Of a DNA stretch of 64,000 bases, positions 51,751 through 61,001 are shown one piece after another. Source of the stretch: Brevibacillus porteri (GTDB lineage: Bacteria > Bacillota > Bacilli > Brevibacillales > Brevibacillaceae); the NCBI RefSeq assembly GCF_003013475.1, contig NZ_PXZO01000001.1, forward strand, positions 372,001 through 436,000. The letters run 5' to 3'. The position numbers and the translations under genes are program-made. Below the pieces are notes generated by a model. That model was not told the DNA's origin. It saw nothing but the letters and a program-made list of their open reading frames with translations, and made no database searches. Within the stretch, counting starts at the first letter, position 1, and each line of letters opens with the position of its first letter.

Positions 51751-52362
51751 ATGGCGAAAGGCCATAGCTTTCTCAGTCACAAGCTACACTCACTTCTTGG
51801 TTTGTTTCCGATCGGGCTCTTCCTCGTGTTCCACTTGACAGCCAACTATCAAGCGACTCGTGGGCCTGAAGCTTTCAACCAGGCCGTAGGCTTCATTGAA
51901 AGCCTTCCATTTCTGTTAGTACTTGAATTTGCCTTGATCTACCTCCCGATCCTGTTTCACGCTGTTTACGGTCTCTACATCGCGTTCCAAGCGAAGCATA
52001 ACGTAGGGAACTTCGGTTACTTCCGAAACCAAATGTTCTTGTGGCAACGCGTTACAGGAGTCATTACCCTCATTTTTATTGTTTGGCACGTTTGGGAAAC
52101 TCGTATCCAAAAAGCACTGGGTGCACACGTGGATTATGACATGATGGCAAACATTTTGAGCAGTCCTGCAATGATCGTATTCTACACAATCGGGATTATT
52201 AGCACGACTTTCCACTTCTCCAACGGACTGTGGTCGTTCCTGGTTCACTGGGGAATTACAGTTGGGCCGCGTTCCCAACGCATTGCAACATTCCTGACTT
52301 TGGGCGTATTCGTAATTGTAACCTTCATCGGCTTGCGTGCGATGTCGGCTTTCATTTTGTAG
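51751..52362 (+). CDS. sdhC: Succinate dehydrogenase cytochrome b558 subunit
   Basis: 203 residues, five membrane helices, diheme Bacillus type. Histidines suitable as heme ligands are in SFLSHKLHSLLGLFPIGLF, VFHLTANYQ, LFHAVYGLYIAFQAKHN, FIVWHVWETR and TTFHFSNGLWSF. Anchors SdhAB and passes electrons to menaquinone. ATG with AAAGGGGG upstream; long leader. Confidence 0.95.
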   Translation: MAKGHSFLSHKLHSLLGLFPIGLFLVFHLTANYQATRGPEAFNQAVGFIESLPFLLVLEFALIYLPILFHAVYGLYIAFQAKHNVGNFGYFRNQMFLWQRVTGVITLIFIVWHVWETRIQKALGAHVDYDMMANILSSPAMIVFYTIGIISTTFHFSNGLWSFLVHWGITVGPRSQRIATFLTLGVFVIVTFIGLRAMSAFIL

Positions 52363-52381
52363 GGATAGGGGGACTAAACTC

Positions 52382-54136
52382 ATGGCAAAAGGTAAACTGA
52401 TCATTGTCGGTGGAGGTTTGGCCGGCTTGATGGCTACCATCAAAGCAGCAGAAAAAGGCGTTCCTGTTCAGCTGTTCTCCCTGGTTCCGGTAAAACGTTC
52501 CCACTCTGTCTGTGCGCAGGGCGGTATTAACGGTGCGGTAAATACCAAAGGGGAAGGCGACTCCACATGGGAGCACTTCGACGATACAGTATATGGCGGA
52601 GACTTCTTGGCAAACCAACCGCCAGTTAAAGCAATGTGCGATGCAGCACCTGGCATTATCTATATGTTGGACCGTATGGGCGTTATGTTTAACCGTACGC
52701 CAGAAGGTTTGTTGGACTTCCGTCGTTTCGGGGGAACCAAACATCACCGTACCGCTTTTGCGGGTGCGACAACTGGACAACAGCTCTTGTACGCATTGGA
52801 CGAACAAGTACGCCGTTATGAAGCTGAAGGTCTGGTAACCAAGTACGAATATTGGGATTTCCTCGGAGCCGTTTTGGACGATACAGGAACCTGTCGCGGG
52901 ATTACTGCGCAAAACATGCGTTCCGGTGAAATTCAATCCTTCCGTGCGGATGCCGTTATTTTGGCAACAGGCGGACCTGGTATCATCTTCGGTAAATCGA
53001 CGAACTCGATTATCAATACAGGTACTGCAGCTTCTGCGGCGTATCAACAAGGGGTTATCTACTCCAATGGTGAGATGATCCAAATTCACCCAACTGCAAT
53101 CCCTGGCGACGACAAGCTGCGTCTGATGTCCGAGTCTGCTCGTGGTGAGGGTGGCCGTGTATGGACGTACAGAGACGGTAAGCCTTGGTACTTCCTGGAA
53201 GATAAATACCCTGCATACGGAAACCTGGTTCCGCGTGACATCGCGACTCGCGAAATCTTCTCCGTTTGCGTAGATATGAAGCTGGGTATCAACGGCGAAA
53301 ACATGGTATACCTAGACCTGTCCCACAAAGATCCAAAAGAACTGGATGTAAAATTGGGCGGTATTATCGAGATTTACGAAAAATTCGTTGGGGATGACCC
53401 ACGTAAAGTTCCAATGAAGATTTTCCCTGCGGTTCACTACTCCATGGGCGGTATGTGGGTAGACTACAATCAAATGACCAATATCCCTGGTCTGTTTGCA
53501 GCAGGTGAGTGCGATTACTCTCAGCACGGTGCAAACCGTTTGGGTGCGAACTCCCTCCTGTCCGCTATCTATGGCGGTATGGTAGCAGGTCCAAAAGCAA
53601 TCGAGTACATCAAAGGCTTGAACAAATCCTCTGATGATCTGTCTTCCACGCTCTTCGACGGTTTTGCTAGCCAAGAGCAAGCGAAATACGACAGCATCCT
53701 GAAAATGGACGGAACAGAAAATGCTTACCTGATCCACAAGGAACTGGGTGAGTGGATGACTGACAACGTAACGGTAGTACGTTACAACGACCGTCTGCAA
53801 AAAACGGATGATAAGATCGTTGAACTGATGGAACGCTACAAGAAAATCAACATCAACGATACGAATAAATGGAGCAACTCCGGTGCGGCGTTTACCCGTC
53901 ATCTGTGGAACATGCTCGCACTGTCCCGTGCGATCACGATCGGTGCGCTCAAGCGCGACGAGAGCCGTGGTGCTCACTACAAGCCTGATTTCCCAGAGCG
54001 TGATGACGAGAACTTCATGAAGACGACAATGGCGAAGTACAATGCTGAAACGACTGCGCCTGAAATCTACTATGAAGACATCGACGTATCCCTGATCGCA
54101 CCACGTAAGCGTGACTATACGTCTGACAAGAAATAA
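52382..54136 (+). CDS. sdhA: Succinate dehydrogenase flavoprotein subunit
   Basis: 584 residues. FAD motif VGGGLAGLMATIKAAEKGV, His41 in RSHSVCAQGGIN for covalent FAD, active-site segments HPTAIPGDDKLRLMSESARG and KIFPAVHYSMGG. Oxidises succinate to fumarate. ATG at 52382 follows GATAGGGGG. Overall agreement with B. subtilis SdhA is very high. Confidence 0.97.
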   Translation: MAKGKLIIVGGGLAGLMATIKAAEKGVPVQLFSLVPVKRSHSVCAQGGINGAVNTKGEGDSTWEHFDDTVYGGDFLANQPPVKAMCDAAPGIIYMLDRMGVMFNRTPEGLLDFRRFGGTKHHRTAFAGATTGQQLLYALDEQVRRYEAEGLVTKYEYWDFLGAVLDDTGTCRGITAQNMRSGEIQSFRADAVILATGGPGIIFGKSTNSIINTGTAASAAYQQGVIYSNGEMIQIHPTAIPGDDKLRLMSESARGEGGRVWTYRDGKPWYFLEDKYPAYGNLVPRDIATREIFSVCVDMKLGINGENMVYLDLSHKDPKELDVKLGGIIEIYEKFVGDDPRKVPMKIFPAVHYSMGGMWVDYNQMTNIPGLFAAGECDYSQHGANRLGANSLLSAIYGGMVAGPKAIEYIKGLNKSSDDLSSTLFDGFASQEQAKYDSILKMDGTENAYLIHKELGEWMTDNVTVVRYNDRLQKTDDKIVELMERYKKININDTNKWSNSGAAFTRHLWNMLALSRAITIGALKRDESRGAHYKPDFPERDDENFMKTTMAKYNAETTAPEIYYEDIDVSLIAPRKRDYTSDKK

Positions 54137-54154
54137 GAGAGGAGGAAACTGATC

Positions 54155-54904
54155 ATGGCAGAAAAATTGATTCATTTGATTATCACTCGTCAAGATAGCC
54201 CTGACAGCACTCCGTACAAGGAAGAGTTCAAGATTCCTTACCGTCCTGGTATGAACGTGATCAGTGCTTTGATGGAGATTCAACGTAATCCACTCAACGC
54301 ACAAGGTCAAAAAACGTCTCCAGTAAACTGGGAATCGAACTGCTTGGAAGAAGTATGCGGTGCGTGCTCGATGGTTATTAACGGAAGACCGCGCCAAGCT
54401 TGCTCGGCACTGGTAGATAAGCTGGAACAGCCGATTCGTCTTGAGCCAATGAGCACCTTCCCTGTACAACGTGACTTGTCGATTGACCGCAGCCGCATGT
54501 TCGATGCGCTGAAACGCGTAAAAGCGTGGGTTCCAATCGATGGTACGCATGATCTGGGACCAGGTCCTCGCATGCCGGAAGTTGAGCGTCAATGGGCGTA
54601 CGAGCTTTCGAAGTGCATGACGTGCGGTGTTTGCTTGGAAGCTTGCCCGAACGTGAATGCGAAGGCTGAGTTCATCGGTCCGTTCGCGATTTCGCAGGTT
54701 CGTCTGTTCAACCAGCATCCAACGGGTATGATGAACAAGCATGAGCGTCTGGAAGCCCTGATGGAAGATGGCGGTATCGGTGATTGCGGTAACTCGCAAA
54801 ACTGCGTACAAGCATGTCCAAAAGGTATTCCGCTCACAACTTCGATCGCTCATATGAACAAAGAAACAACCAAACATGCAGTGAAGAAGTTCTTCTTCTC
54901 CTAA
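54155..54904 (+). CDS. sdhB: Succinate dehydrogenase iron-sulfur subunit
   Basis: 249 residues. [2Fe-2S] cysteines in NCLEEVCGACSMVI and the later C; [4Fe-4S]/[3Fe-4S] cysteines in CMTCGVCLEACP and CGNSQNCVQACPKGI. Relays electrons from SdhA to SdhC. GAGAGGAGG before the ATG. Last gene of the operon. Confidence 0.97.
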   Translation: MAEKLIHLIITRQDSPDSTPYKEEFKIPYRPGMNVISALMEIQRNPLNAQGQKTSPVNWESNCLEEVCGACSMVINGRPRQACSALVDKLEQPIRLEPMSTFPVQRDLSIDRSRMFDALKRVKAWVPIDGTHDLGPGPRMPEVERQWAYELSKCMTCGVCLEACPNVNAKAEFIGPFAISQVRLFNQHPTGMMNKHERLEALMEDGGIGDCGNSQNCVQACPKGIPLTTSIAHMNKETTKHAVKKFFFS

Positions 54905-54918
54905 TTGTTTGCAATAGA

Positions 54919-54957
54919 AAAGGCGTGCACCGGTGATCCGGAATGCACGCCTTTTTT
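54919..54957 (+). terminator. Terminator after sdhB
   Basis: 11-bp stem (54919-54929 / 54944-54954) with an inner CCGG/CCGG, then a T-run. Confidence 0.9.
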
Positions 54958-54974
54958 CAATGTCGCTGTAGTGG

Positions 54975-55172
54975 AGAGAAGAATATTTCCAGTCTAGGCT
55001 CCAGGCTCCGTCCTGCTGGGGGTTGAGACTGTCCGCTCCGAAGGGATTTGCGGGGAAACGCAAAAGTGGTAGCCGCTTCGTCGCGTGGGCACGTTGCGTT
55101 TCTGTTGCCCGCAAATCCCTTCTCCGCTGGGTAGGACTCCACAAGTCGCTACGTCTGGAAATATTCTTCTCT
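54975..55172. repeat. Long imperfect inverted repeat A (about 198 nt)
   Basis: Outer arms AGAGAAGAATATTTCCAG (54975-54992) and CTGGAAATATTCTTCTCT (55155-55172) are perfect; inner arms GAAGGGATTTGCGGG (starts 55039) and CCCGCAAATCCCTTC are also perfect, plus an ACGCAA/TTGCGT pair at the tip. In the 568-nt gap between sdhB and marR, which has no gene I can support. Confidence 0.85.
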
Positions 55173-55238
55173 ATCGTGACTGATTACGTTCTTCATTCTT
55201 TAAAGGATTTTAAAACCCGTTTAACACGGAAAGATCGT

Positions 55239-55442
55239 AGAGGAAACAGGAGAAAAAGCGAAGATCTTTGGTACACCGACCGAGACTCCATACAAAAAGC
55301 GAAACACGTTCTTAAGCGTCCACCTCTGAGAAGCATCCTGAAAGGACTACTTTGGACGCGGTTTCGCTTTTTGCATGGAGTCGGGCAGTGAATCCCCCAG
55401 CGGGTGGGACAAGAAGCTGAGCGTTTTCTCCTGTTTTCTCCC
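55239..55442. repeat. Long imperfect inverted repeat B (about 204 nt)
   Basis: Inner arms from 55285 (ACTCCATACAAAAAGCGAAA) and 55361 match as reverse complements with one mismatch over 21 nt; the tip pair GCGTCCA/TGGACGC and an outer imperfect pair (GGAAACAGGAGAAAA with TTTTCTCCTGTTTTC) extend it. Directly follows repeat A. Confidence 0.8.
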
Positions 55443-55472
55443 CACCACAATAGCAACGTACAATGAGTTTAT

Positions 55473-55913
55473 TCAATCCGTCTCGATAACCGCTGCCATC
55501 GCCAGCTTTTCAAAGATGCTGACGAACTGCTGAAGTTCATCCTCGCTGAGGTGAGAGAACATTTTATTTAGTTTTTCTCTTCGATTCTGCTTGGCTACTT
55601 GCAGAATTTTTTTGCCAGAATCGCGCAAGCTGATGTATACCACTCGGCGATCTTCCTCATCACGATCACGGGCGACGAAACCGTGTTTATCCAAACGGTC
55701 GATCATTGCTGTGATGGCGCTTGGTTTGACCCCCATTGATTCAGCCAATTCTCCAACGGTGCATTTTTCCTTCTGTTCCAACTGATGAAGAATGTAGAAT
55801 TGCGGGCCAGTTAAACCAGAGACAGGTTCGGCTAATTGCGTTCCCATGGTGCGCATAATGGTACGAAACGCCTCCTGCAGGCGCTCAAGCGTATCTGTTA
55901 AGGGGGAGGGCAT
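55473..55913 (-). CDS. MarR family transcriptional regulator
   Basis: 146 residues. Winged helix (about 50-100): CTVGELAESMGVKPSAITAM, RLDKHGFVARDRDEEDRRVV. Dimerising end helices. MarR proteins often repress a neighbour or themselves and respond to small ligands. A perfect 8-5-8 inverted repeat lies 59 nt upstream in the region shared with the divergent protease gene. Confidence 0.9.
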   Translation of the reverse strand: MPSPLTDTLERLQEAFRTIMRTMGTQLAEPVSGLTGPQFYILHQLEQKEKCTVGELAESMGVKPSAITAMIDRLDKHGFVARDRDEEDRRVVYISLRDSGKKILQVAKQNRREKLNKMFSHLSEDELQQFVSIFEKLAMAAVIETD

Positions 55914-55971
55914 GCTCGTATCGTCTCCTTATTTGATCTATTTCTTCGTTATCGGGAATATTTGATATGTA

Positions 55972-55992
55972 ATATTTAACGCACTTAAATAT
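55972..55992. promoter_or_regulatory. Candidate MarR operator
   Basis: Perfect inverted repeat ATATTTAA (55972-55979), CGCAC, TTAAATAT (55985-55992), between marR and the protease gene. AT-rich palindromes of this size are typical MarR sites. Confidence 0.6.
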
Positions 55993-56102
55993 AGGCTGAA
56001 AATACTTCGTTTGTCAACCTTCGCGAAAAGAAGGGAATACCCAAGCGATTCCTAGTGAAAACTGAAAACATAATGGAATGACTTCCAGCAAGGGGGCAAA
56101 CG

Positions 56103-59100
56103 ATGAAGAAAAAGGTATGCAGCATTGGATTGATATTGGCTTTGCTTCCCGCAACGACTGTCAGCACAACAGCGTTTGAAGGAACAGCGACCATTCGTAC
56201 ACAGATTTTGCAGGATCTCGCGGAAATGCACAAGCCATTACATACAGGCAACGAGGACAAGGAATATAAAACGAAGGCAGATGAATGGCAACGACAAGAA
56301 CTGCTACTGCGAGGTGAGCAATTAAAATCTGCGCCTGTCGATTCGCTGGAAATGATTGAGGCAACGAAGGCTTGGGAGGAAGCGGGGGTAAAAGGGGAAG
56401 GGATGCTCGTTTCCGTGATCGATACGGGAGTCAATCCGCGCCATCCCGATTTCCCTGTCCCACATGATAAGCGTTCAGCCATGCAAAAGTCAGGCTCTTC
56501 CCAGAAGGTGATCCCTGGCTTTAACTGGGCTGACCGTACGCAAACAACGGAAGACGTATCGGAATCTCAGCATGGTATCCATGTGGCGGGAATTATTGGG
56601 GCGAACGGAAAAGTAAAAGGAGTTGCTCCTGAAGCCCAGCTCATCAGCCAAAAAGTATTTTCCAATTATCAAAGCGAGGTTCCTGGGCTAGGTGAATCGA
56701 TTTTATTTGCGATCAATGATTCCATTACGAAAAAAGCAGATGTCATCAACCTGAGTCTCGGTTCCTCAGCGGGCTATGTGGATGAAACAAATGTGGAGCA
56801 AATGGCTGTGAAGCGAGCAGTCGATAATGGGATCGTAGTTGTGGCAGCCGCCGGCAATGATGCGTATTTCGGCAGTGATAAGGTACGAGCACAGAATCCA
56901 GATATCGCCATGATCGGTTCTCCAGGCTTGAGTCCTGATGCGTTTTCGGTTGCTTCTGTTAACGCTACAGCACTGGCTGGCTATAGCTTTACGGTGCAAG
57001 GGGTACCCGGTATGGAGAAAGTCGTGTATTTATCGGGCTATGTGGAAGGCGGGGGTGCGATAAACCCGGTCATGACACTGATGAAGCCGTATCCGCTTGT
57101 CTATATGGGGAAAGGGAAGAAGGAAGACTACAATGTTTCCGTAAAAGATAAGGTGGTATTGCTCGAGCGAGGCGACATTTCATTCGACGATAAGCTACGC
57201 CTCGCCAAAGAAGCAGGAGCAGTTGGTGCTGTTATCTACAACAATGAAATGGGACCACTCATTATCAGTGCGGAGCATGCCAAGCAAATCCCGGCTGTTT
57301 CTGTCTTGAAGCACATGGGCGAGCAAATGGCGCAAGCGATTAAAAAAGGCAAGAAAGTGACGATCTCATTTAACGGTGAATATGGCCAAAATCCAATGCC
57401 TTATCCAGATGGAGGAACGATCTCGGCTTTTTCATCATGGGGACCAACACCCGATTTGCAGTTCAAACCGGAGATTGCTGCTCCAGGTGGAGGCATCTTG
57501 TCACTCACGCGAGAGTCAGAATATGCCGTGAAAAGTGGTACGTCAATGGCAACGCCCCATGTGGCGGGCGGGATGGCTTTGCTGAAACAAGGTTATCTCA
57601 AGCAAGGGCGGAACCTGCAAGGCAAATCGCTTGTCGATACGTTGAAGGCCGCGGCGATGAATACAGCAGAACCGATTATCGATCCGCAAATCAGCATACC
57701 CGCAGCGGATAAAGAGAAAGCAAAAAAAGTTCCTTACAGCCCACGGGTTCAAGGGGCAGGCCTGATGCAAATCGCAAAAGCGATCAAGACGCCAGCCATT
57801 GTTGTGAATGCAAAAGGAAAAGCAGGTGTCTCGTTAGGAGAGATTGGGAATTCAACGACCTTTTCTCTATTTATTAATAACAAGTTTGGTAAAAAGCCAA
57901 TTACGTATCAGCTACAAAATGAGTTTGGTGTCATGACTGACTTACGCAAAAACGGGATCAATATGCTGACAGATACCCTTTTGGAGGGGGCAGACCTGCA
58001 ATTTTCCGCTCCTAAGATTACCGTTGCGCCGGGGAAGTTAGAGGAAGTGAAGGTAACGCTCACGATTCCGACAGGCTCCGCACGCAATCAATTTGCAGAA
58101 GGATTTATTTCCTTTCAACCAGATGATAAAGAGCTGCCTACTTTGCGCACGCCGTTTTATGGCTTCTACGGGGACTGGGATGAACCAAAGATAATGGATC
58201 AGCCCGTATGGGAGGCAGAAAGTCAGGAAAAACGAACAGGTGTCAAGACGAGCTGGTATCACGATAAACGCAATGACAAATGGCGCTATCGGGATTATCT
58301 AGGTGTTACAGGTGTCAAAGCCGATGGCGGTGCGAAAATCGATCCCAATCATATTGCCTTTTCGCCAAACGGGGATGGGCATTACGATGTCGCTGCTCCT
58401 TCGATTACTTTTTTGCGCAATGCCCGTCATATTATCGTCGAAGTAACAGATCAGTCAGGCAAGCCGATTCGCACTCTTGTGCGTGATGAAAAGGTGAGCA
58501 AGTACGACCAATCCAAGCTGGGGACGCCATACTATTATACAGAAAAGGAAGCGTGGAGCTGGGACGGAAAGATCTTTTCACCACAAAAAGGCGCCTATAT
58601 ACAGGCACCTGATGGACAGTACCAATTCTCCATTAAGGCCAAAATAGACGACCGCAATGCCAATTGGCAAACGATGACACTCCCCATCCGCGTGGATACA
58701 AAAGCTCCTGTGATTACAGCTTCTGTGTCAGGAAACCGGGTTCAGTGGAGCAGCCGCGATAAAGATATCCAAGCCTATTTCCTTTATGTAAACGGCAAGA
58801 GGGTAGGAGGCCCCTATTCTCCAAAAGTGTCCAGCACACTCATTAATCAGCCAGATAAAAAAATGAGTGTAGTCGCGTATGATTATGCAGGGAATATCAG
58901 CGTGGCGCATATTAACGGGAAAAGTGACAGTACTCCGCCATTTGTGGAGTTTCCGGATGATTTGTTTCCTTATCTGAAAATATCCAAGCAGCCGGATGTA
59001 GCCTTCAGGGGCAAAGTAACAGGCGAGGATATGATGGACAGAGTCCGCTTGTCGATTAACAAAACGCCTGTAAAGCTGGCGACGGATGGATCATTTGAAA

Positions 59101-59834
59101 CCATCCTGCGATTAACGGAAGGACTCAATTATGTGATGTACAGTGCAATGGATATGTATGGAAACAAGCGCCAATTCACGCAACGGGTCATCGTCGATAC
59201 GAGTCCTCCGACACTGCAATTGATCAACGATGGCAGTGAAGACGTACAATTCGATGCAGCAACCAAGAACATGCTGGTTCCAGTCCGCTTCATGTACAGA
59301 GATCAAACCTATAAAGGTCAGGTAAGCATCAATGGGCAAATCGTGTCCTACTTTGAAGAAGAGCAATTGGAAATCCCTGCGCAAAAATACGTGACGCAAA
59401 TTTTGAGTATGAAGCAGGGAGAGAATCGCATTTTGCTTGAAGGCAAAGACGGTGCAGGCAATCAAAGCATGTTGCTGGTGTATGCGTATGTCGATGCCAA
59501 TGCAGGGTCGGTCGTCATAAGTAATGGGGAGCAGCGTATATCCTACAAGGCGCGAACAGTGCCAGCTCCGACGATCCAGCTGCCGAACAAACAGCTAGAA
59601 GGGCAGGAAGGTGAAGCGCTGCCCATCGAAGGGAAGGTGACAGGTGCTGGTGCTGTTAACCTCCAAATCAACTATGGATCAAAAAGCTTTCAGACCAACG
59701 CGAATGATCGTGGGCTATTTCGCCTGGTGCTTCATGAGGTAGAGGAAGGCAAGCAAAAACTGACGGTTGTTGCGACTGATGCACTGGGTAGGGAAGCCCG
59801 AGCGGAGATGAACGTCGTCGGAAAGAAAAAATAG
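56103..59834 (+). CDS. Large secreted subtilisin-like serine protease (S8), Vpr/C5a-peptidase-like
   Basis: 1243 residues. Signal peptide (MKKKVCSIGLILALLPATTV, cleavage near residue 24), propeptide (to about 85), S8 catalytic domain with Asp107 (VIDTGV), His157 (SQHGIHVAGI, where HGTHVAG is usual) and Ser481 (SGTSMATPHVAGG), a PA domain inserted about residues 290-430, then about 700 residues of beta-sandwich domains (Fn3-like, FSPNGDG motif near 756). Protein degradation outside the cell. No LPxTG or SLH anchor was seen. Divergent from marR with a shared palindrome. Confidence 0.9.
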   Translation: MKKKVCSIGLILALLPATTVSTTAFEGTATIRTQILQDLAEMHKPLHTGNEDKEYKTKADEWQRQELLLRGEQLKSAPVDSLEMIEATKAWEEAGVKGEGMLVSVIDTGVNPRHPDFPVPHDKRSAMQKSGSSQKVIPGFNWADRTQTTEDVSESQHGIHVAGIIGANGKVKGVAPEAQLISQKVFSNYQSEVPGLGESILFAINDSITKKADVINLSLGSSAGYVDETNVEQMAVKRAVDNGIVVVAAAGNDAYFGSDKVRAQNPDIAMIGSPGLSPDAFSVASVNATALAGYSFTVQGVPGMEKVVYLSGYVEGGGAINPVMTLMKPYPLVYMGKGKKEDYNVSVKDKVVLLERGDISFDDKLRLAKEAGAVGAVIYNNEMGPLIISAEHAKQIPAVSVLKHMGEQMAQAIKKGKKVTISFNGEYGQNPMPYPDGGTISAFSSWGPTPDLQFKPEIAAPGGGILSLTRESEYAVKSGTSMATPHVAGGMALLKQGYLKQGRNLQGKSLVDTLKAAAMNTAEPIIDPQISIPAADKEKAKKVPYSPRVQGAGLMQIAKAIKTPAIVVNAKGKAGVSLGEIGNSTTFSLFINNKFGKKPITYQLQNEFGVMTDLRKNGINMLTDTLLEGADLQFSAPKITVAPGKLEEVKVTLTIPTGSARNQFAEGFISFQPDDKELPTLRTPFYGFYGDWDEPKIMDQPVWEAESQEKRTGVKTSWYHDKRNDKWRYRDYLGVTGVKADGGAKIDPNHIAFSPNGDGHYDVAAPSITFLRNARHIIVEVTDQSGKPIRTLVRDEKVSKYDQSKLGTPYYYTEKEAWSWDGKIFSPQKGAYIQAPDGQYQFSIKAKIDDRNANWQTMTLPIRVDTKAPVITASVSGNRVQWSSRDKDIQAYFLYVNGKRVGGPYSPKVSSTLINQPDKKMSVVAYDYAGNISVAHINGKSDSTPPFVEFPDDLFPYLKISKQPDVAFRGKVTGEDMMDRVRLSINKTPVKLATDGSFETILRLTEGLNYVMYSAMDMYGNKRQFTQRVIVDTSPPTLQLINDGSEDVQFDAATKNMLVPVRFMYRDQTYKGQVSINGQIVSYFEEEQLEIPAQKYVTQILSMKQGENRILLEGKDGAGNQSMLLVYAYVDANAGSVVISNGEQRISYKARTVPAPTIQLPNKQLEGQEGEALPIEGKVTGAGAVNLQINYGSKSFQTNANDRGLFRLVLHEVEEGKQKLTVVATDALGREARAEMNVVGKKK

Positions 59835-59840
59835 GATAGC

Positions 59841-59888
59841 GGGCCCGTCAGTAGCAGATAGAAGGCTATTGCCGGGCCAAATTTTTGT
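59841..59888 (+). terminator. Terminator after the protease gene
   Basis: GGCCCG (59842-59847) pairs with CGGGCC (59873-59878), with an inner TAGC/GCTA, followed by TTTTT. Confidence 0.65.
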
Positions 59889-59904
59889 GGGAGGATTCTA
59901 TTCG

Positions 59905-60303
59905 ATGTTTTACCACGGGATCATGTGGGAATATGTTACGAGAGAGTACCCTGTGCTATCACCGAGAAGGACCGCCAGAAGGAAGCGTGTGGCAGAGCAA
60001 TTGTGGGATCGCATTCATCTGATCGAACAATTCGGTTTGGAGCCCGTTCATTTGCTTGAGGCCGACGAACATTACGATGCTGTCCGCTGTATACAAGAGT
60101 GCTTGGCATTTGGAGATACTGTTTTTGCCTTTGATCGCCTCCAGCTTCCGATGTGGCAATTGAGTAAGCATGAGATCGGTGTAGAAATATTAGACTTGCG
60201 AACGTGCACGGCCATCTATACCATTCGTCACGAGACAAAAGTAGAGGATTATTTTCCCAGCACACCCTGTTTTCGTGACCTTATGCCTATGAAGTTTTCG
60301 TAA
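59905..60303 (+). CDS. Hypothetical protein (132 residues)
   Basis: Starts MFYHGIMWEYVTREYPVLSP; a basic segment RRTARRKRVAEQLW then mixed alpha/beta. No signal peptide or membrane helix; one possible helix-rich N-terminus. ATG at 59905 with GGGAGGA 9 nt upstream; an in-frame start at 59869 lies within the terminator. Not recognised. Confidence 0.62.
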   Translation: MFYHGIMWEYVTREYPVLSPRRTARRKRVAEQLWDRIHLIEQFGLEPVHLLEADEHYDAVRCIQECLAFGDTVFAFDRLQLPMWQLSKHEIGVEILDLRTCTAIYTIRHETKVEDYFPSTPCFRDLMPMKFS

Positions 60304-60351
60304 TCCTATTGCATCTGCCAAAAGTCGACATTATGATAGTCCTATACGAGT

Positions 60352-60441
60352 ACGTCAAAAAGTCGTCTTTTCAGCACCTTTTTCGATGTCCAATAGGCTT
60401 CCAGTACTACTACGTACTTTTTGAACAACCTCTAAGAGTGA
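60352..60441 (+). repeat. Dispersed repeat copy 2, possible MITE-like element
   Basis: Ends in ACTTTTTGAACAACCTCTAA (60416-60435), identical to 49066-49085. Its left end (GTCAAAAAGTCGTC, about 60354-60367) looks like an inverted, degraded version of the right end. Confidence 0.6.
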
Positions 60442-60468
60442 ATTGCCCGGGAAAGGAAGAGAATGCAG

Positions 60469-60927
60469 ATGATAGTCCAGTACCTTGATCCATTTCTTGA
60501 ATCAGCTTCGTCCGTGATTCAACAAGTATGCAATGTCGACATTTCGCGTGGAGAGTTAGCTGAAAGAGAATGGAGCCATGTAGAAGGCCATACATGGATT
60601 CGAATCGGAATGACAGGTCAATTACAAGGTGAGGTCTTTTTCGGTCTGCAAGAGGAATTGGCTTTGCGCATTGTCTCGGCCATGATGGGCGGCTATCCCG
60701 TGCAAGAGATGGATGAGCTCGGAAAAAGCGCCATTTCCGAGTTGGGGAACATGATTTCCGGGAATGCGAGTACGCTTTTGTCCAATCGAGGTGTTCTTGT
60801 AGACATTACCCCGCCCTTATTTTTACACCAGCATGACTTGAAAGGCATGGCAGGGACAGCATTGACTGCACCGCTCGATCTCCATGATATGGGCAGACTG
60901 GATATTCAAATTATTGTGATAAGATAG
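60469..60927 (+). CDS. CheX-like chemotaxis phosphatase/CheC family protein
   Basis: 152 residues. IVQYLDPFLESASSVI start and LGKSAISELGNMISGNASTLLSN with the E-x2-N motif (SELGNMISGNA) match CheX, a phosphatase of CheY-P; the MMGG loop precedes. ATG at 60469 gives the family N-terminus; ATG at 60463 is also possible. No other chemotaxis gene is in the window. Confidence 0.85.
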   Translation: MIVQYLDPFLESASSVIQQVCNVDISRGELAEREWSHVEGHTWIRIGMTGQLQGEVFFGLQEELALRIVSAMMGGYPVQEMDELGKSAISELGNMISGNASTLLSNRGVLVDITPPLFLHQHDLKGMAGTALTAPLDLHDMGRLDIQIIVIR

Positions 60928-60952
60928 AGGCGGCTAATGGCCGTCTTTTTTG
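60928..60952 (+). terminator. Short terminator after cheX
   Basis: About seven pairs (60928-60934 / 60940-60946, one G-U), then TTTTTT. Confidence 0.55.
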
Positions 60953-61001
60953 TGAAGGATACGTAGCTACACATCATCATTCAAAGGAGGGATGGAAAGA
61001 G

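Noticed and set aside
53312-55144. A 610-codon open frame on the minus strand across sdhA and sdhB
   Set aside because: It lies antisense to two certain genes, its composition is not protein-like, and sdh codon use explains it.
55023-55391. A 122-codon frame across the two long hairpins
   Set aside because: It has no ribosome binding site, is Arg/Lys-rich and runs through the inverted-repeat arms; structure explains the openness.
60469-60927. A chemotaxis cluster
   Set aside because: Only cheX is present; neighbours are not chemotaxis genes.
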